Origin: Blastocystis hominis
Taxonomy: Eukaryota > Sar > Bigyra > Opalinata > Blastocystidae
Assembly (NCBI RefSeq): GCF_000151665.1
Contig: NW_013171829.1
Span: 177,502-241,501, forward strand
Length of the DNA stretch: 64,000 bases
Direction of reading: 5' to 3'
Shown: positions 47,131-55,882 of the stretch, one piece after another
Numbering within the stretch: position 1 is the first letter of the stretch
Layout: the number at the start of each line of letters is the position of its first letter
Translations under genes and position numbers: made by a program
The notes under the pieces: generated by a model
What the model was told of the DNA's origin: nothing
Database searches by the model: none
Seen by the model: the letters and a program-made list of their open reading frames with translations, nothing else

Positions 47131-48420
47131 ATGGATACTACAATTCCTCCTGTGCATAACTACGAATCGCAGATTGTGTTCAGCAATCAGTCCAATAACA
47201 TCAAGTCGACCGATGTGATCAATTGGACGATCGCTCCATCCGGTGATGACGTGTACTTCAATCTCTACAAGTCACGAATGACGTTCAAGCTCAAGATCAC
47301 CGGGTTGGCAAATAATGCGAGCAGTTCGTCGAAGGATATCTATGTTCCGGTGAAGAAGAACATGTCGGGCATTGTGAACAACACGAAGGTCACGTACACC
47401 TATTGGAATGGTGAGAACTTGGCGTCCTTGCCTCTGAGTGCAGACAATGAGAACATCGGTCAGATCCGGTCACTCTTGAATGCGCTCACGGACAACAAGC
47501 ACAACAATGTGGTGAACGAGGGACTGAAGGAACTGTCCTACATCTACTACGATGACCGTGACTACGATACAACCGATAAAACCGCGAGAACTGCGGCCAT
47601 CCTGGGTCGACCTTATGGCGGGAAGTTATTCTACAACATGCTCAAGTTCGTACAGCCACCTGGATCGACCACGGCGTACACGACGATCAATGTGAACTTT
47701 GCAGATATCTTTGAAGGTTGTTCTCAGGAACGATTCATCAATCTCACGCAGATGGATGCTCAGATCTATCCCACGAACGACGATGCATACTTCTACATCG
47801 ATGCTGGCAAAATCAATACCGCTACAAGTCCGGACGCTGTTCCATCAGCCACGGCTTTCACCGGTGTGTACTTCGATACGTGTACGCTTTGGTATCACAG
47901 TTACAAGACGAGCGATGATTCGACCTTCGATCCTGAGGACACTCAGTTGGTGAAGAATCAGATCATGACCAAGACGTTCCGTATTCCTTCTGGCCAGAAC
48001 TTCATCGATGATCGTGTGCTGGTCAACTTCCCCGTCAAGATGATGTTCATGATGTTCACGGACGACAATGGCGATTTCTCGACTCTCAAGGACATTCGTT
48101 TCAAGCGTATCTCATTGAACATCGCTGGTGAACAGAAGCGTATCATCAATGTGGACAACACGAACACACCTGATGGAATTGATCACACGTTCTTCGAATG
48201 GATGGACTATCTTTGCAATAGTCGTTCCGACGAGTACGACACGTTGTTGACGTACAAGACGTGGTTGAATCAGTTCCGAATCTTCGCCTTCCCGTTAGCC
48301 GAGTGGTTCCCGATGCGAGCATCGAATCAGATCCAATTCGAAATCGAGTTGGAAGAGGATGTTGCAGCGACGATCCAGATGCACCTCATCATGATCCGTG
48401 CCAACACGGTGGGAGCGTAA
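47131..48420 (+). CDS. Candidate major capsid protein (double jelly-roll)
   Basis: 429 residues, beta-strand rich throughout (VYFNLYKSRMTFKLKITGL, DRVLVNFPVKMMFMMFTDD, QIQFEIELEEDVAATIQMHL). Gene size, position near the packaging ATPase and the terminal strand pattern suit a Polinton major capsid protein, which forms trimers of double jelly rolls. It has two halves, each ending in a long hydrophobic strand pair. The call is by elimination and fold impression, since no other frame in the element has the right size and composition except the repeat protein at 57.0-60.0 kb. A structure prediction would decide. It starts at TATAATAAATG, close to the divergent fibre gene. Confidence 0.6.
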   Translation: MDTTIPPVHNYESQIVFSNQSNNIKSTDVINWTIAPSGDDVYFNLYKSRMTFKLKITGLANNASSSSKDIYVPVKKNMSGIVNNTKVTYTYWNGENLASLPLSADNENIGQIRSLLNALTDNKHNNVVNEGLKELSYIYYDDRDYDTTDKTARTAAILGRPYGGKLFYNMLKFVQPPGSTTAYTTINVNFADIFEGCSQERFINLTQMDAQIYPTNDDAYFYIDAGKINTATSPDAVPSATAFTGVYFDTCTLWYHSYKTSDDSTFDPEDTQLVKNQIMTKTFRIPSGQNFIDDRVLVNFPVKMMFMMFTDDNGDFSTLKDIRFKRISLNIAGEQKRIINVDNTNTPDGIDHTFFEWMDYLCNSRSDEYDTLLTYKTWLNQFRIFAFPLAEWFPMRASNQIQFEIELEEDVAATIQMHLIMIRANTVGA

Positions 48421-48514
48421 AACGCTCCCGGGGCAGCATCGCTGCCCCACAGGTGGGAGCGTAAGGGGAGCCGCAGGTTTGTATGGTAACTTGGGAGGCA
48501 TCTGCGATGCCTCC
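48411..48514. repeat. Hairpin cluster after the capsid gene
   Basis: GGGAGCGT-AAA-ACGCTCCC contains the capsid stop codon (48411-48429). GGGGCAGC-ATC-GCTGCCCC follows (48430-48448). Half-stems follow, then a stem with loop TGC (48492-48514). Confidence 0.85.
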
Positions 48515-48560
48515 ATAACTAATATCACTTAAAGATTTCAATAAATAAATATAAATAGAT

Positions 48561-49106
48561 ATGAGCAACAAGATTCAGGTTTTCGATCTTTCCAATGCTT
48601 CCAATGTGTCTCTCACTTCGAATGGATTCAAGAAAGAAGGCGAATCGGCTAAGTATGTCTGCAAGATCACCGATGCTACCATTGTTTTCGTGGGTGACAA
48701 CTCGAAGTTCGAAACAGACAAGAAGAAACTGTTCAACACTATCTCCATCACACTGCCCAAGGAGCAATCGGAAGTGTTCAAAAGAATCCTCGATGAGACG
48801 AAGAGAGAGAATCAGCCGTGGAGCGAATACGATGGCGAGATCCAGTTCAAAGTGAAATTGAGTCCGAACACGAAGATCGTGAATAACGACAAGAAGCCTA
48901 TCAAGATCGATCTGCGAAATGTGCCCTGTGCCGATCTTCGCGAATACAAGGATGCAACGATCGATCTTGTGGTAACCGGGGAGAGCAAGGAGTTCATGAA
49001 GGAAGATAAGGACGGCAAAAACACCGAGTTCTCGTACACAACTCTCACAGCAACGCAAATCACAATCAAGGATAAGAATAGTGTCTTCGATTGCGATTTC
49101 CTGTAA
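48561..49106 (+). CDS. Polinton protein, possible ssDNA-binding (OB-like), 181 aa
   Basis: Small charged protein with alternating strands (YVCKITDATIVFVGDNSKF, EIQFKVKLSPNTKIV, YKDATIDLVVTGESKEF, TTLTATQITIKDKNSVF). The arrangement, with long basic/acidic loops and a C-terminal Asp-Cys-Asp, resembles viral OB-fold single-stranded DNA-binding proteins. Protein-primed replication needs such a factor. The assignment is inference from pattern only. Confidence 0.5.
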   Translation: MSNKIQVFDLSNASNVSLTSNGFKKEGESAKYVCKITDATIVFVGDNSKFETDKKKLFNTISITLPKEQSEVFKRILDETKRENQPWSEYDGEIQFKVKLSPNTKIVNNDKKPIKIDLRNVPCADLREYKDATIDLVVTGESKEFMKEDKDGKNTEFSYTTLTATQITIKDKNSVFDCDFL

Positions 49107-49198
49107 ATGGCTACCGTGGTTGCTGTGACTACCTTTTTCACTTTGGCTATCATGGTCACCGTGGCTGTCGTGGTTGCCGTGGTTGCCTCCATGAATAA

Positions 49199-50596
49199 AT
49201 GGAAGAATCCCCATACATTCGGGGGCGACAAAGTCGCCCCGGGGTTGTCGAAGACAACCCCATTATCCCCAACATTGATACAACATTGCTCGCTATCAAG
49301 AACCGAATAAGACGATTTAACCATCGATGTCCGTATAACAACAAACGATTGACGAGAAGAACAGAAAATACGCTCAATCAAGCCGAAGTAATGCAGGATA
49401 CCATCAAACAACGGATGGAGAATGAAACCGATGAAGAGAAGAGCAAGCAATATGCCAAAATACTGCGAGAACTAGCCGACTACATCCAACCAGAGCAGAC
49501 CATTGACGAGCAATTGCAGGATCTTCGACAGAACAAGGAAAGCATGGGTATTATGAAGTTCGACTGGGAACTTGATTGCCAGGACACATTCCTCAATCAA
49601 TTCACACTCATCATTGCTCCTTCCAAGTCGGGTAAGTCGTTCCTCATCAATCAGTTGTGCTACGAGATACCTCATTCGTTCGACAAGATCTGCTTCTTCA
49701 TGGGAAAGGTCAGCTATGAAAACAAGTGTCCACAAGTGCTCAAACATGTCGCCAACAAAGCAGGCATCAAGACACAATGGATCAACACTGACAACGAAGT
49801 ACGTCCTGACTTTACCGATAGTGAGGACGTCGCGTACAAACAATTGAATGACGATGGATCAAGTGTGGCGATCTACAATGACACCACATACCCCTCGATC
49901 TACATCTTCGACGACTTGTACACGAAGCCGAACGATCACTGGGTGGTGAACTTCATGGACACCATGGCTTGCATGAGTCGACATCGAAAGACCAGTTGCT
50001 TCATTGCATTCCAAGGATTCTCTCGATTGAGCAACAAGATCCTGGACAACGCCACTCGAATCTTCTTGTACTACGATATCCTTGGACGAGAGGATCTGTG
50101 GCGCAAAATGAAGATACCACCACCGAGTAATTTGAGTGAGGTACTTCGTGATATCCAGATGGGCATGCACACACGATGGTACTACCTGGACGACGATTCG
50201 TTGGTCGAGTACGTCCCATACGAACTGAGTAGCAAACAACAAGCAATCAACAAGATGCGATCGAAGTTACCGAAGGCATTGAGTGATGAACGAAAACGCA
50301 AAGAAGTGGAAGAGAAACAACGACAAGTGCAGCAACTCGAAGAGGAACTTGGCAAGGGTATAGCGAGAAGTGAGGACAAGAGAAACAAGAGAGACAAGAG
50401 TCGCACGTACAATCTCTTGGACATCAAAGAAGCCGTTGAAATCAAACCACAGGACTACAGCAAAGCCATCAACACCAAGGAATTCCAGTTCGTACAGAAA
50501 CCGAGAGACGGCATGGCAAACGTGGATCAACCTAAAGATAGCAATGTACGACAAAGTAAAAAGAAAGGACTACGATCGAGGTATGGACTGGCATAG
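49199..50596 (+). CDS. Genome-packaging ATPase (A32/FtsK-HerA type)
   Basis: It pumps element DNA into capsids. The 465-residue frame has Walker A LIIAPSKSGKSFLINQL (about residue 140) and Walker B SIYIFDDLY (about residue 235). A downstream sensor-like segment CFIAFQGFSRLSNKIL and an arginine-rich region follow, as in A32-like ATPases of Polintons and NCLDVs. A long charged, coiled-coil tail (KRKEVEEKQRQVQQLEEEL) and a basic end follow. The first ~25 residues are encoded by two hairpins (49222-49261), so the original start may lie further in. It is downstream of, and on the same strand as, the candidate capsid gene. Confidence 0.85.
   Translation: MEESPYIRGRQSRPGVVEDNPIIPNIDTTLLAIKNRIRRFNHRCPYNNKRLTRRTENTLNQAEVMQDTIKQRMENETDEEKSKQYAKILRELADYIQPEQTIDEQLQDLRQNKESMGIMKFDWELDCQDTFLNQFTLIIAPSKSGKSFLINQLCYEIPHSFDKICFFMGKVSYENKCPQVLKHVANKAGIKTQWINTDNEVRPDFTDSEDVAYKQLNDDGSSVAIYNDTTYPSIYIFDDLYTKPNDHWVVNFMDTMACMSRHRKTSCFIAFQGFSRLSNKILDNATRIFLYYDILGREDLWRKMKIPPPSNLSEVLRDIQMGMHTRWYYLDDDSLVEYVPYELSSKQQAINKMRSKLPKALSDERKRKEVEEKQRQVQQLEEELGKGIARSEDKRNKRDKSRTYNLLDIKEAVEIKPQDYSKAINTKEFQFVQKPRDGMANVDQPKDSNVRQSKKKGLRSRYGLA
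49222..49261. repeat. Hairpin pair at the start of the ATPase gene
   Basis: GGGGCGAC-AAA-GTCGCCCC and a 9-bp stem GGGGTTGTC with loop GAA, abutting, within the first codons of the packaging ATPase. Confidence 0.9.
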
Positions 50597-50633
50597 CCAA
50601 AGTAAAAAAAAGGACAACCATGTTTACTTTGGG

Positions 50634-51617
50634 CTAACCATCCAAGTCACTTCGCCAACCAAGGCCAACACGAGTCTGCTTTGCTTCTTTCTCTATTTCT
50701 GGAATAATGTCAAATCTCTCTTTTTCCCATACATCCATTGGAATCGTATAATGAGTCTTACGTACCTTTTTCCCACCATACTTCTTACACAAGTCTAAAA
50801 GGATTTTATCGATCTCGTCTTTGAACGTGAAACCATTTGGTATGTCTTTCACTCTATACACACATACACGTCCCTCTCTATCCATTTTGGAACATGTACT
50901 CTTCCATTTATCTGATTTAACATGTTGTGAATAGATGTGCACATTATCATCATTTTCAACGATAATGTACGTTATGAAAAAGTACCATTGTTGACCTACT
51001 TTATTTGGCACACGGCGATCCTTCAATTCCTTGTTTTCCTGCTTCAGCTCTTCGTTCACCTTTCGAAGGTAGTCATTGTCCTCCTCTCGAAGACGAGTGA
51101 GGAATCTATACACATCGCAGGCAAATGCAGGATCTGCCCACATGAGGCATGCGTGAAGCAACTCTTCGCAGATGATGTAACCCTGATTAGCACCACCAAA
51201 ATCAGAGAATGAAATATACTGAATCACGTCGCAAATATCAAACTTGCCATTTTGACCCTCGTTTGACAGGTGGCCCGAATTCGGGCCACCTGTAGATTGC
51301 CCCTCTTGACCCTCGTTTGACAGTAGGCCCGAATTCGGGCCTACCGTAGATTGCCCCTCTTGACCCTCGTTTGACAGGGGGTGGGAATTCCCACGAGCTG
51401 TAGATTGACCGTTTTTGGCACTATTTTCACCTGCTTTTGCCATGTGTTCGATCAGTTCTTGGGTTTGCTTATTCTCAAGATATTTCTTGAATCGCTTGTT
51501 TGTTCCGTGCTTCTCGTTGTATTGTCTCAACAAATCAGAGACAAGGTACATTCGAATACCATTATCAAGGCACATACGAATCTTGTAGTCGTAGAAGTCA
51601 ATCTCTTCGAATTTCAT
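50634..51617 (-). CDS. KilA-N domain protein with internal palindromic repeat expansion
   Basis: KilA-N/Bro proteins bind DNA and are common in large DNA viruses. The N-terminal half reads LVSDLLRQYNEKHGTNKRFK and, after an insert, YIICEELLHACLMWADPAFA, the KilA-N ending. The insert (about residues 72-120) is three copies of a ~21-residue unit LSNEGQEGQSTxGPNSG. In DNA each copy contains a GAATTC-centred palindrome (51264-51390). A coiled coil (LRKVNEELKQENKEL) and a C-terminal domain with WYFFITYIIVENDDNVHIYS follow. A regulatory role in element expression or replication is inferred. Confidence 0.75.
   Translation of the reverse strand: MKFEEIDFYDYKIRMCLDNGIRMYLVSDLLRQYNEKHGTNKRFKKYLENKQTQELIEHMAKAGENSAKNGQSTARGNSHPLSNEGQEGQSTVGPNSGLLSNEGQEGQSTGGPNSGHLSNEGQNGKFDICDVIQYISFSDFGGANQGYIICEELLHACLMWADPAFACDVYRFLTRLREEDNDYLRKVNEELKQENKELKDRRVPNKVGQQWYFFITYIIVENDDNVHIYSQHVKSDKWKSTCSKMDREGRVCVYRVKDIPNGFTFKDEIDKILLDLCKKYGGKKVRKTHYTIPMDVWEKERFDIIPEIEKEAKQTRVGLGWRSDLDG
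51264..51395. repeat. Three ~66-bp in-frame repeats with GAATTC palindromes in the KilA-N gene
   Basis: Units share CCTCGTTTGACAG and end TGTAGATTGCC or similar. Each holds a different GC stem around GAATTC: GGTGGCCCGAATTCGGGCCACC, AGGCCCGAATTCGGGCCT and GTGGGAATTCCCAC. The unit stays in frame, so the expansion lengthens the protein without breaking it. Confidence 0.85.
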
Positions 51618-51674
51618 TTCTATTTGTATTTATGTATTGAACTCTTTTAAGTACAATAGTTACAATAGGGGACA

Positions 51675-51747
51675 CAACGTGCCCCCGGGGAAGCTTGGGA
51701 GGCAAAGCCTCCCGGCGGAACTTCGTTCCGCCTAGCTTCGCCTTCCC
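51675..51747. repeat. Nested hairpins between protease and KilA-N genes
   Basis: An outer stem (GGGGAAGC ... CTTCCCC) is opened by two complete inner hairpins, GGGAGGC-AAA-GCCTCCC and GGCGGAAC-TTC-GTTCCGCC, set one after the other in its loop. Confidence 0.85.
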
Positions 51748-51748
51748 C

Positions 51749-52225
51749 TTACACCCTCTGGATAGCCGGGTCAACAGCGTCGTGCGTGTACAAGTGAAGG
51801 AGTGCCAGGTAGCCACAGTTGTTGGCAAAGATCGACTGGTATTTCACTTTGTTCACACGGAACACACGGTTCGTACCTGCCAGCGGGAAGTCATTCATCT
51901 CGCCAAAGCTGTCCTGGTAGTTCAGTGTGCCATCGTCTTCACGGAAGCAAGACACGAAGTGGCCGAGGCTTCCTCCGTCTTCAAAGGGTATCCAGATGAT
52001 GCAATTCGCTGGTTCTTTGTACTTCTTGGCCAGTCTCTTGTACTTGTCCAATTCCATGACATCGAAGTCGGGTATCTCGAGTTGCTTGGCCAAGGAACGG
52101 ACTTCATCGAAAGTCATTGGTTCAGCATCCACATTCATGTAGCCGTGCATATACAATTTCTTCAATACGGAGGAAGCAGAGCTTTGGGGCGACTTTGTCG
52201 CCCCGGCGGAACTTCGTTCCGCCAT
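51749..52225 (-). CDS. Adenain-like cysteine maturation protease
   Basis: C5/Ulp-type cysteine protease that processes virion precursors. The core has the catalytic His in SLGHFVSCFRED, the acidic residue in NYQDSFGEM and the catalytic Cys in FANNCGYLALLHLY, in the His-Asp/Glu-Cys order. At 158 residues it is short for the family (about 200). The first ~20 residues (MAERSSAGATKSPQSSAS) are encoded by inserted hairpins, which have likely replaced the original N terminus. It is next to its presumed substrate, the Gly-Gly-Ala-rich protein. Confidence 0.85.
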   Translation of the reverse strand: MAERSSAGATKSPQSSASSVLKKLYMHGYMNVDAEPMTFDEVRSLAKQLEIPDFDVMELDKYKRLAKKYKEPANCIIWIPFEDGGSLGHFVSCFREDDGTLNYQDSFGEMNDFPLAGTNRVFRVNKVKYQSIFANNCGYLALLHLYTHDAVDPAIQRV

Positions 52226-52257
52226 GCTTCCTCCCGGGGCAGCGTTGCTGCCCCTCA
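52150..52257. repeat. Nested hairpins at the protease N terminus
   Basis: An outer stem (GAGGAAGCA ... TGCTTCCTC) encloses GGGGCGAC-TTT-GTCGCCCC and GGCGGAAC-TTC-GTTCCGCC. A third hairpin GGGGCAGC-GTT-GCTGCCCC follows. The nested part encodes the protease's first residues. Confidence 0.85.
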
Positions 52258-53304
52258 GTACACTCTCCTTCGAATCACTGACTTCTTTATCTTGTTCTCG
52301 TTCTGTGGAAGGGCTGTGAGGATGCGATTCTTTTTTTTCGTCGGGACTTCAATTGCTTGTGTCTCGTTGTCCAGGTCAGAAATATCGTAACCAGTGCCGG
52401 CTTTGCTTTCCTTTCCCTGAATCTGGTTTGCGACGTCTGCGATGCCATCCTTTGCCATGTCACCTATCACATTCGCGAGCTGCTTCACGGTGTCCGATCC
52501 TGTCTTGTTGCTCACATAGTTCACACCCTTGTTGATCGCGTTGTTCGCAGCATTCGTGCCAGCATTGACCAGAATATCGGTGATGGGTTTTAACTTGTCG
52601 GCATTGTTGTCGTACCAACCTTTGATCTTGTTCCAAGCATTCTTGAAGAACGTGCCAACACGACTTGAACCGGCGTACATTGCTCCACCTCGGACTTCGA
52701 TGTTTTTACTTTGTCGTTCGATGGCTTTCATGGTCTTCAACACGTCGTCGTAATCGCTAGGGTTGATTCCATTGAGGAACACAGCAGAAGCACCGCCGAA
52801 TTTCAGCGCGCCACCCTCCTTACCCTTCACTAGCTCTTTGAGGCTTGAGATGATCTGTGGAGCCATCTGAATGAGTGCTGGGATGATCGTGGCAGCAAGA
52901 GTACCAAGTGCTCCGCCTTTCTTGAGTCCGGTTAGCTCGTTCATCAATTGTGCTTCATTGAAGGCTAGTGCGCCACCTGTGTCCGAAGAGAAGCCAATGG
53001 CACCACCAGAAGCATTAGATTTACAACCTCCTCCTGAGCTAACGTCCTTGGTCGCCCCATTGAAAGCAATAGCTCCAGCACTTTTCGCCGAAGTTCGCTT
53101 CGTTGGAAGCCTTCGGCTTCCCGGGAGAGCTTCGCTCTCCCTCGTCGCTCCTCGTTTCTTCCCTCTCTTTGATTGCACTGGTGTTTCGAGTTCCTTGTGT
53201 AGATTCAATGTCTTGCGTCGATCCACAATCGTTCCACTATCCTGTTCTCGGAAATCGGGTTCGCCATAAAAGGCAGATATATCAACAGTGAATGGAATTG
53301 CCAT
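52255..53304 (-). CDS. pVI/PX-like virion precursor with repeated Gly-Gly-Ala sites
   Basis: 349 residues, basic and low-complexity at both ends, with an amphipathic/hydrophobic core (LAATIIPALIQMAPQIISSL). It carries at least six Gly-Gly-Ala motifs preceded by small or charged residues (ASGGAI, DTGGAL, KKGGAL, KEGGAL, KFGGAS, VRGGAM). Adenain-type proteases cut next to Gly-Gly or Gly-Ala sites, so this is the likely substrate of the protease gene beside it. Membrane-lytic or DNA-binding peptides released by cleavage would suit an adenoviral pVI or pX role. Hairpin-derived codons lie near 53104-53155. Confidence 0.6.
   Translation of the reverse strand: MAIPFTVDISAFYGEPDFREQDSGTIVDRRKTLNLHKELETPVQSKRGKKRGATRESEALPGSRRLPTKRTSAKSAGAIAFNGATKDVSSGGGCKSNASGGAIGFSSDTGGALAFNEAQLMNELTGLKKGGALGTLAATIIPALIQMAPQIISSLKELVKGKEGGALKFGGASAVFLNGINPSDYDDVLKTMKAIERQSKNIEVRGGAMYAGSSRVGTFFKNAWNKIKGWYDNNADKLKPITDILVNAGTNAANNAINKGVNYVSNKTGSDTVKQLANVIGDMAKDGIADVANQIQGKESKAGTGYDISDLDNETQAIEVPTKKKNRILTALPQNENKIKKSVIRRRVY
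53104..53160. repeat. Hairpin cluster inside the pVI/PX-like gene
   Basis: GGAAGCC-TTC-GGCTTCC and GGGAGAGC-TTC-GCTCTCCC abut within the coding sequence of the 349-residue protein. Confidence 0.85.
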
Positions 53305-53312
53305 TTATGTAT

Positions 53313-53352
53313 GGGGAAATCGTAGATTTCCCCGGGGAAGCGTAGCTTCCCC
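53313..53352. repeat. Hairpin pair upstream of the pVI/PX-like gene
   Basis: A 9-bp stem with loop GTA (53313-53333) and GGGGAAGC-GTA-GCTTCCCC (53334-53352), abutting. Confidence 0.9.
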
Positions 53353-53390
53353 ATTCGTACAAAGTGAAAAGAAGATCAAAGATATATTCA

Positions 53391-55835
53391 TTAGCCATTG
53401 AAACCCTGTGTAACGAACATATCCTTGATCGTGTTGTACGTATTTTGCAGATATTGCTCGAATTGTTGATCTACATTGACAGCAAACCGTTTGATCTTGT
53501 TTTTCATGTAGTCCAAATAATCAGGAGTTAGATCCTTACTATTAGCTACTCGTATGAAGAAACTCATCAGTTCGGGGTCTTCATTTCGATCACGATAAGC
53601 CCTGAAGAGACGTGAGAATCCAAGGTCATTTGCGAATTGAGCGAAAACAGGATTGTTGAAATTGCGAGCAAGCAAACTTGAGAAAGCAATGAAATCTTCG
53701 CGAGTATCATCGCTTTCCCAACTTTCCTTGGTGTCATTAGAATCTTTACTTTCATACGCGTCAATCAAGGCTGCAGCTCGATTCACTTGATCGATTGCTT
53801 GAGGTGTGAAACTAGCATTTACACTTTCAGATTGACGACCGTCCAGTACAATCACAGGTTGAATTTGTGGCTGATTCCGGAAATATTCATATGATTGCCA
53901 AATGGCATCCATTAAGTTCTGGATTCCTCTCATATTCTGCTGATACAATTGTTGATATAATTGTTCCCGGGACAGCTGAGTATCAGCAAATTGATTACTC
54001 ATTGTAGTAATCAGCTGACCAGTTTGAGCATGTCCATCAACAACTGCATTACCAACATTTGTCAACAGGTTGTTAGTTTGAGTCTGATTGTCAGTGAGTT
54101 GGCTACTCATGGAATTGAATCCATTTGTCAACATGTTAGCCGTCTGAGTCTGATTGTCAGTGAGTTGTTTACCAACTGCATTAATACCTTCTGTCAACAG
54201 GTCAGTAGTTTTAGTCTGATTATCAGCAAGTTGGCTACTCATGGAATTGAATCCATTTGTTATCAGGTCAGTAGTTTTACCCATAGCATTCATACCATCC
54301 AATAGTTGTTTCCTAGTTGCCTTTCCCTCTTCTGCAACAACTTTACCAAGAGTTACCAGTTTCATATTCATAAGCGCTATTCTATTAGAAATATTTCTAA
54401 ACATAGGTGCGAAACGATTGAATGATTCAACCAACCGTTTGTTGATTTCGTCATATGCTTTTGCCAACTCACCAGATACGAATTGCTGAATGAAGCTATT
54501 TCGCTCTAGCCATTGTTTCAAGAAATCATTGTACTGCTCCTTCATGAACTCTGTCAATCCATCAATTCGCATTTCACTTTGTGTTGGAATCAATGCTTGG
54601 ATATCAGCAATTGCAGGAGGATCGGGTTTGTTTTCAATACCTTGCAGACGAGCTTCGACTTGTTGCAAATACTGATTACTATTTTCAATCACAGCCTTCT
54701 GTTGATTTACCAAGTCACCAATTTTCTGGATCAAATTGTCATCTCCTGTCGCAATGCTTCTTGCCAGTTTAGCATACTTATCACTCAACGACTTGATTCC
54801 ATCGTTCGTATTTGTCAATTTTGTTTGTACACCTTCCAACAATTCTAACATCTTAGGATAACCCTTGTCCTTATCTTCCAGGAAATTGATTCGTTGTGCT
54901 ACATAAGCTATTGCATTATAAATATTGCCAAGGTTCACCTCGATATCAAAGCTGTTCATCACAGCAATCACATCATCCAACTTGTTGATAAGGGGTTCCA
55001 CATCCATCTGTTGTACGATCTGATTCGTCACATTCAGAGGTTGTACTTCGGGTTTGACCATCCATCGACCACGTTCAACATAGCCTGCAGATACCAAATC
55101 ATCGTATGCATCTTTACCTCGTTTCACTTTCTTTGTCACACCTCTTTTATATACCGTAGTATTATCATCATTCCACAACAGGAATGTTCGCTCTGGATCA
55201 CCTTGTGCTGTCACATTATCTCGCAAGCCAGAAAAATCATTGATAATCGCTGCACTCTGTTGAGTAACTGTGTTGATACTATCTCCCATTTGCTGAGCTG
55301 CAACCGTTATGGCATCAGCAGCATTCTTCATTTCGTTGATGCTGGCTCCAAGATCACCAGGCAAATTCACGATTTGTGCATCGCCAACCTGTGTTCTCTT
55401 GTACTTGAGACGATAGGGTGATACAGGTTCATATCCAAATGGATTATCAAACACAGCTCGTTTCTCCATATCAGACAACTCGTGATTCACAGACTGAACA
55501 ATGATCTTGTTGAATCGTTTCTCAATTTTAGCATTGTAGACCGCGTTGTCCTCGAATGAGTACAACAGTACGTTCTCATCGTCAATTCGCTGCATTTGAT
55601 ATCCACGCATGTCAGAGACGGATACACGGCGACGTTCAGCGGGTGAGAGATTCATATACGAATCAAACAAGGTTCGCTTCTGTCGCCATTGTTCGCTCCT
55701 CATTCGCTGTTGATTGAATTCACTTTCAACGACTTTATCGAAATAACGATTCAACATCTTGTCCATCATGTTTCTCGATTTCACTTTGTGTGGCTTGTAT
55801 CGAATGATTGGAATTGTAGCAACGTATTCATCCAT
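53391..55835 (-). CDS. Large coiled-coil virion protein with tape-measure-like repeats
   Basis: 814 residues. The N-terminal ~230 residues are mixed; the centre is helical with Gln/Asn-rich heptads. Between roughly residues 500 and 640 an ~18-37-residue unit recurs (SMSSQLADNQTKTTDLLTEG, AVGKQLTDNQTQTANMLTNG, SMSSQLTDNQTQTNNLLTN), like phage tape-measure or coiled-coil shaft proteins. A Ser/Asp-rich stretch precedes the C-terminal ~120-residue helical domain. Probably an internal virion or core protein. No family recognised. It starts at TAGTAAATG. Confidence 0.55.
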   Translation of the reverse strand: MDEYVATIPIIRYKPHKVKSRNMMDKMLNRYFDKVVESEFNQQRMRSEQWRQKRTLFDSYMNLSPAERRRVSVSDMRGYQMQRIDDENVLLYSFEDNAVYNAKIEKRFNKIIVQSVNHELSDMEKRAVFDNPFGYEPVSPYRLKYKRTQVGDAQIVNLPGDLGASINEMKNAADAITVAAQQMGDSINTVTQQSAAIINDFSGLRDNVTAQGDPERTFLLWNDDNTTVYKRGVTKKVKRGKDAYDDLVSAGYVERGRWMVKPEVQPLNVTNQIVQQMDVEPLINKLDDVIAVMNSFDIEVNLGNIYNAIAYVAQRINFLEDKDKGYPKMLELLEGVQTKLTNTNDGIKSLSDKYAKLARSIATGDDNLIQKIGDLVNQQKAVIENSNQYLQQVEARLQGIENKPDPPAIADIQALIPTQSEMRIDGLTEFMKEQYNDFLKQWLERNSFIQQFVSGELAKAYDEINKRLVESFNRFAPMFRNISNRIALMNMKLVTLGKVVAEEGKATRKQLLDGMNAMGKTTDLITNGFNSMSSQLADNQTKTTDLLTEGINAVGKQLTDNQTQTANMLTNGFNSMSSQLTDNQTQTNNLLTNVGNAVVDGHAQTGQLITTMSNQFADTQLSREQLYQQLYQQNMRGIQNLMDAIWQSYEYFRNQPQIQPVIVLDGRQSESVNASFTPQAIDQVNRAAALIDAYESKDSNDTKESWESDDTREDFIAFSSLLARNFNNPVFAQFANDLGFSRLFRAYRDRNEDPELMSFFIRVANSKDLTPDYLDYMKNKIKRFAVNVDQQFEQYLQNTYNTIKDMFVTQGFNG

Positions 55836-55882
55836 TTACTATGGGAGGAACAATGTGGGGCGACTTTGCCGTCTCCCCTTCT

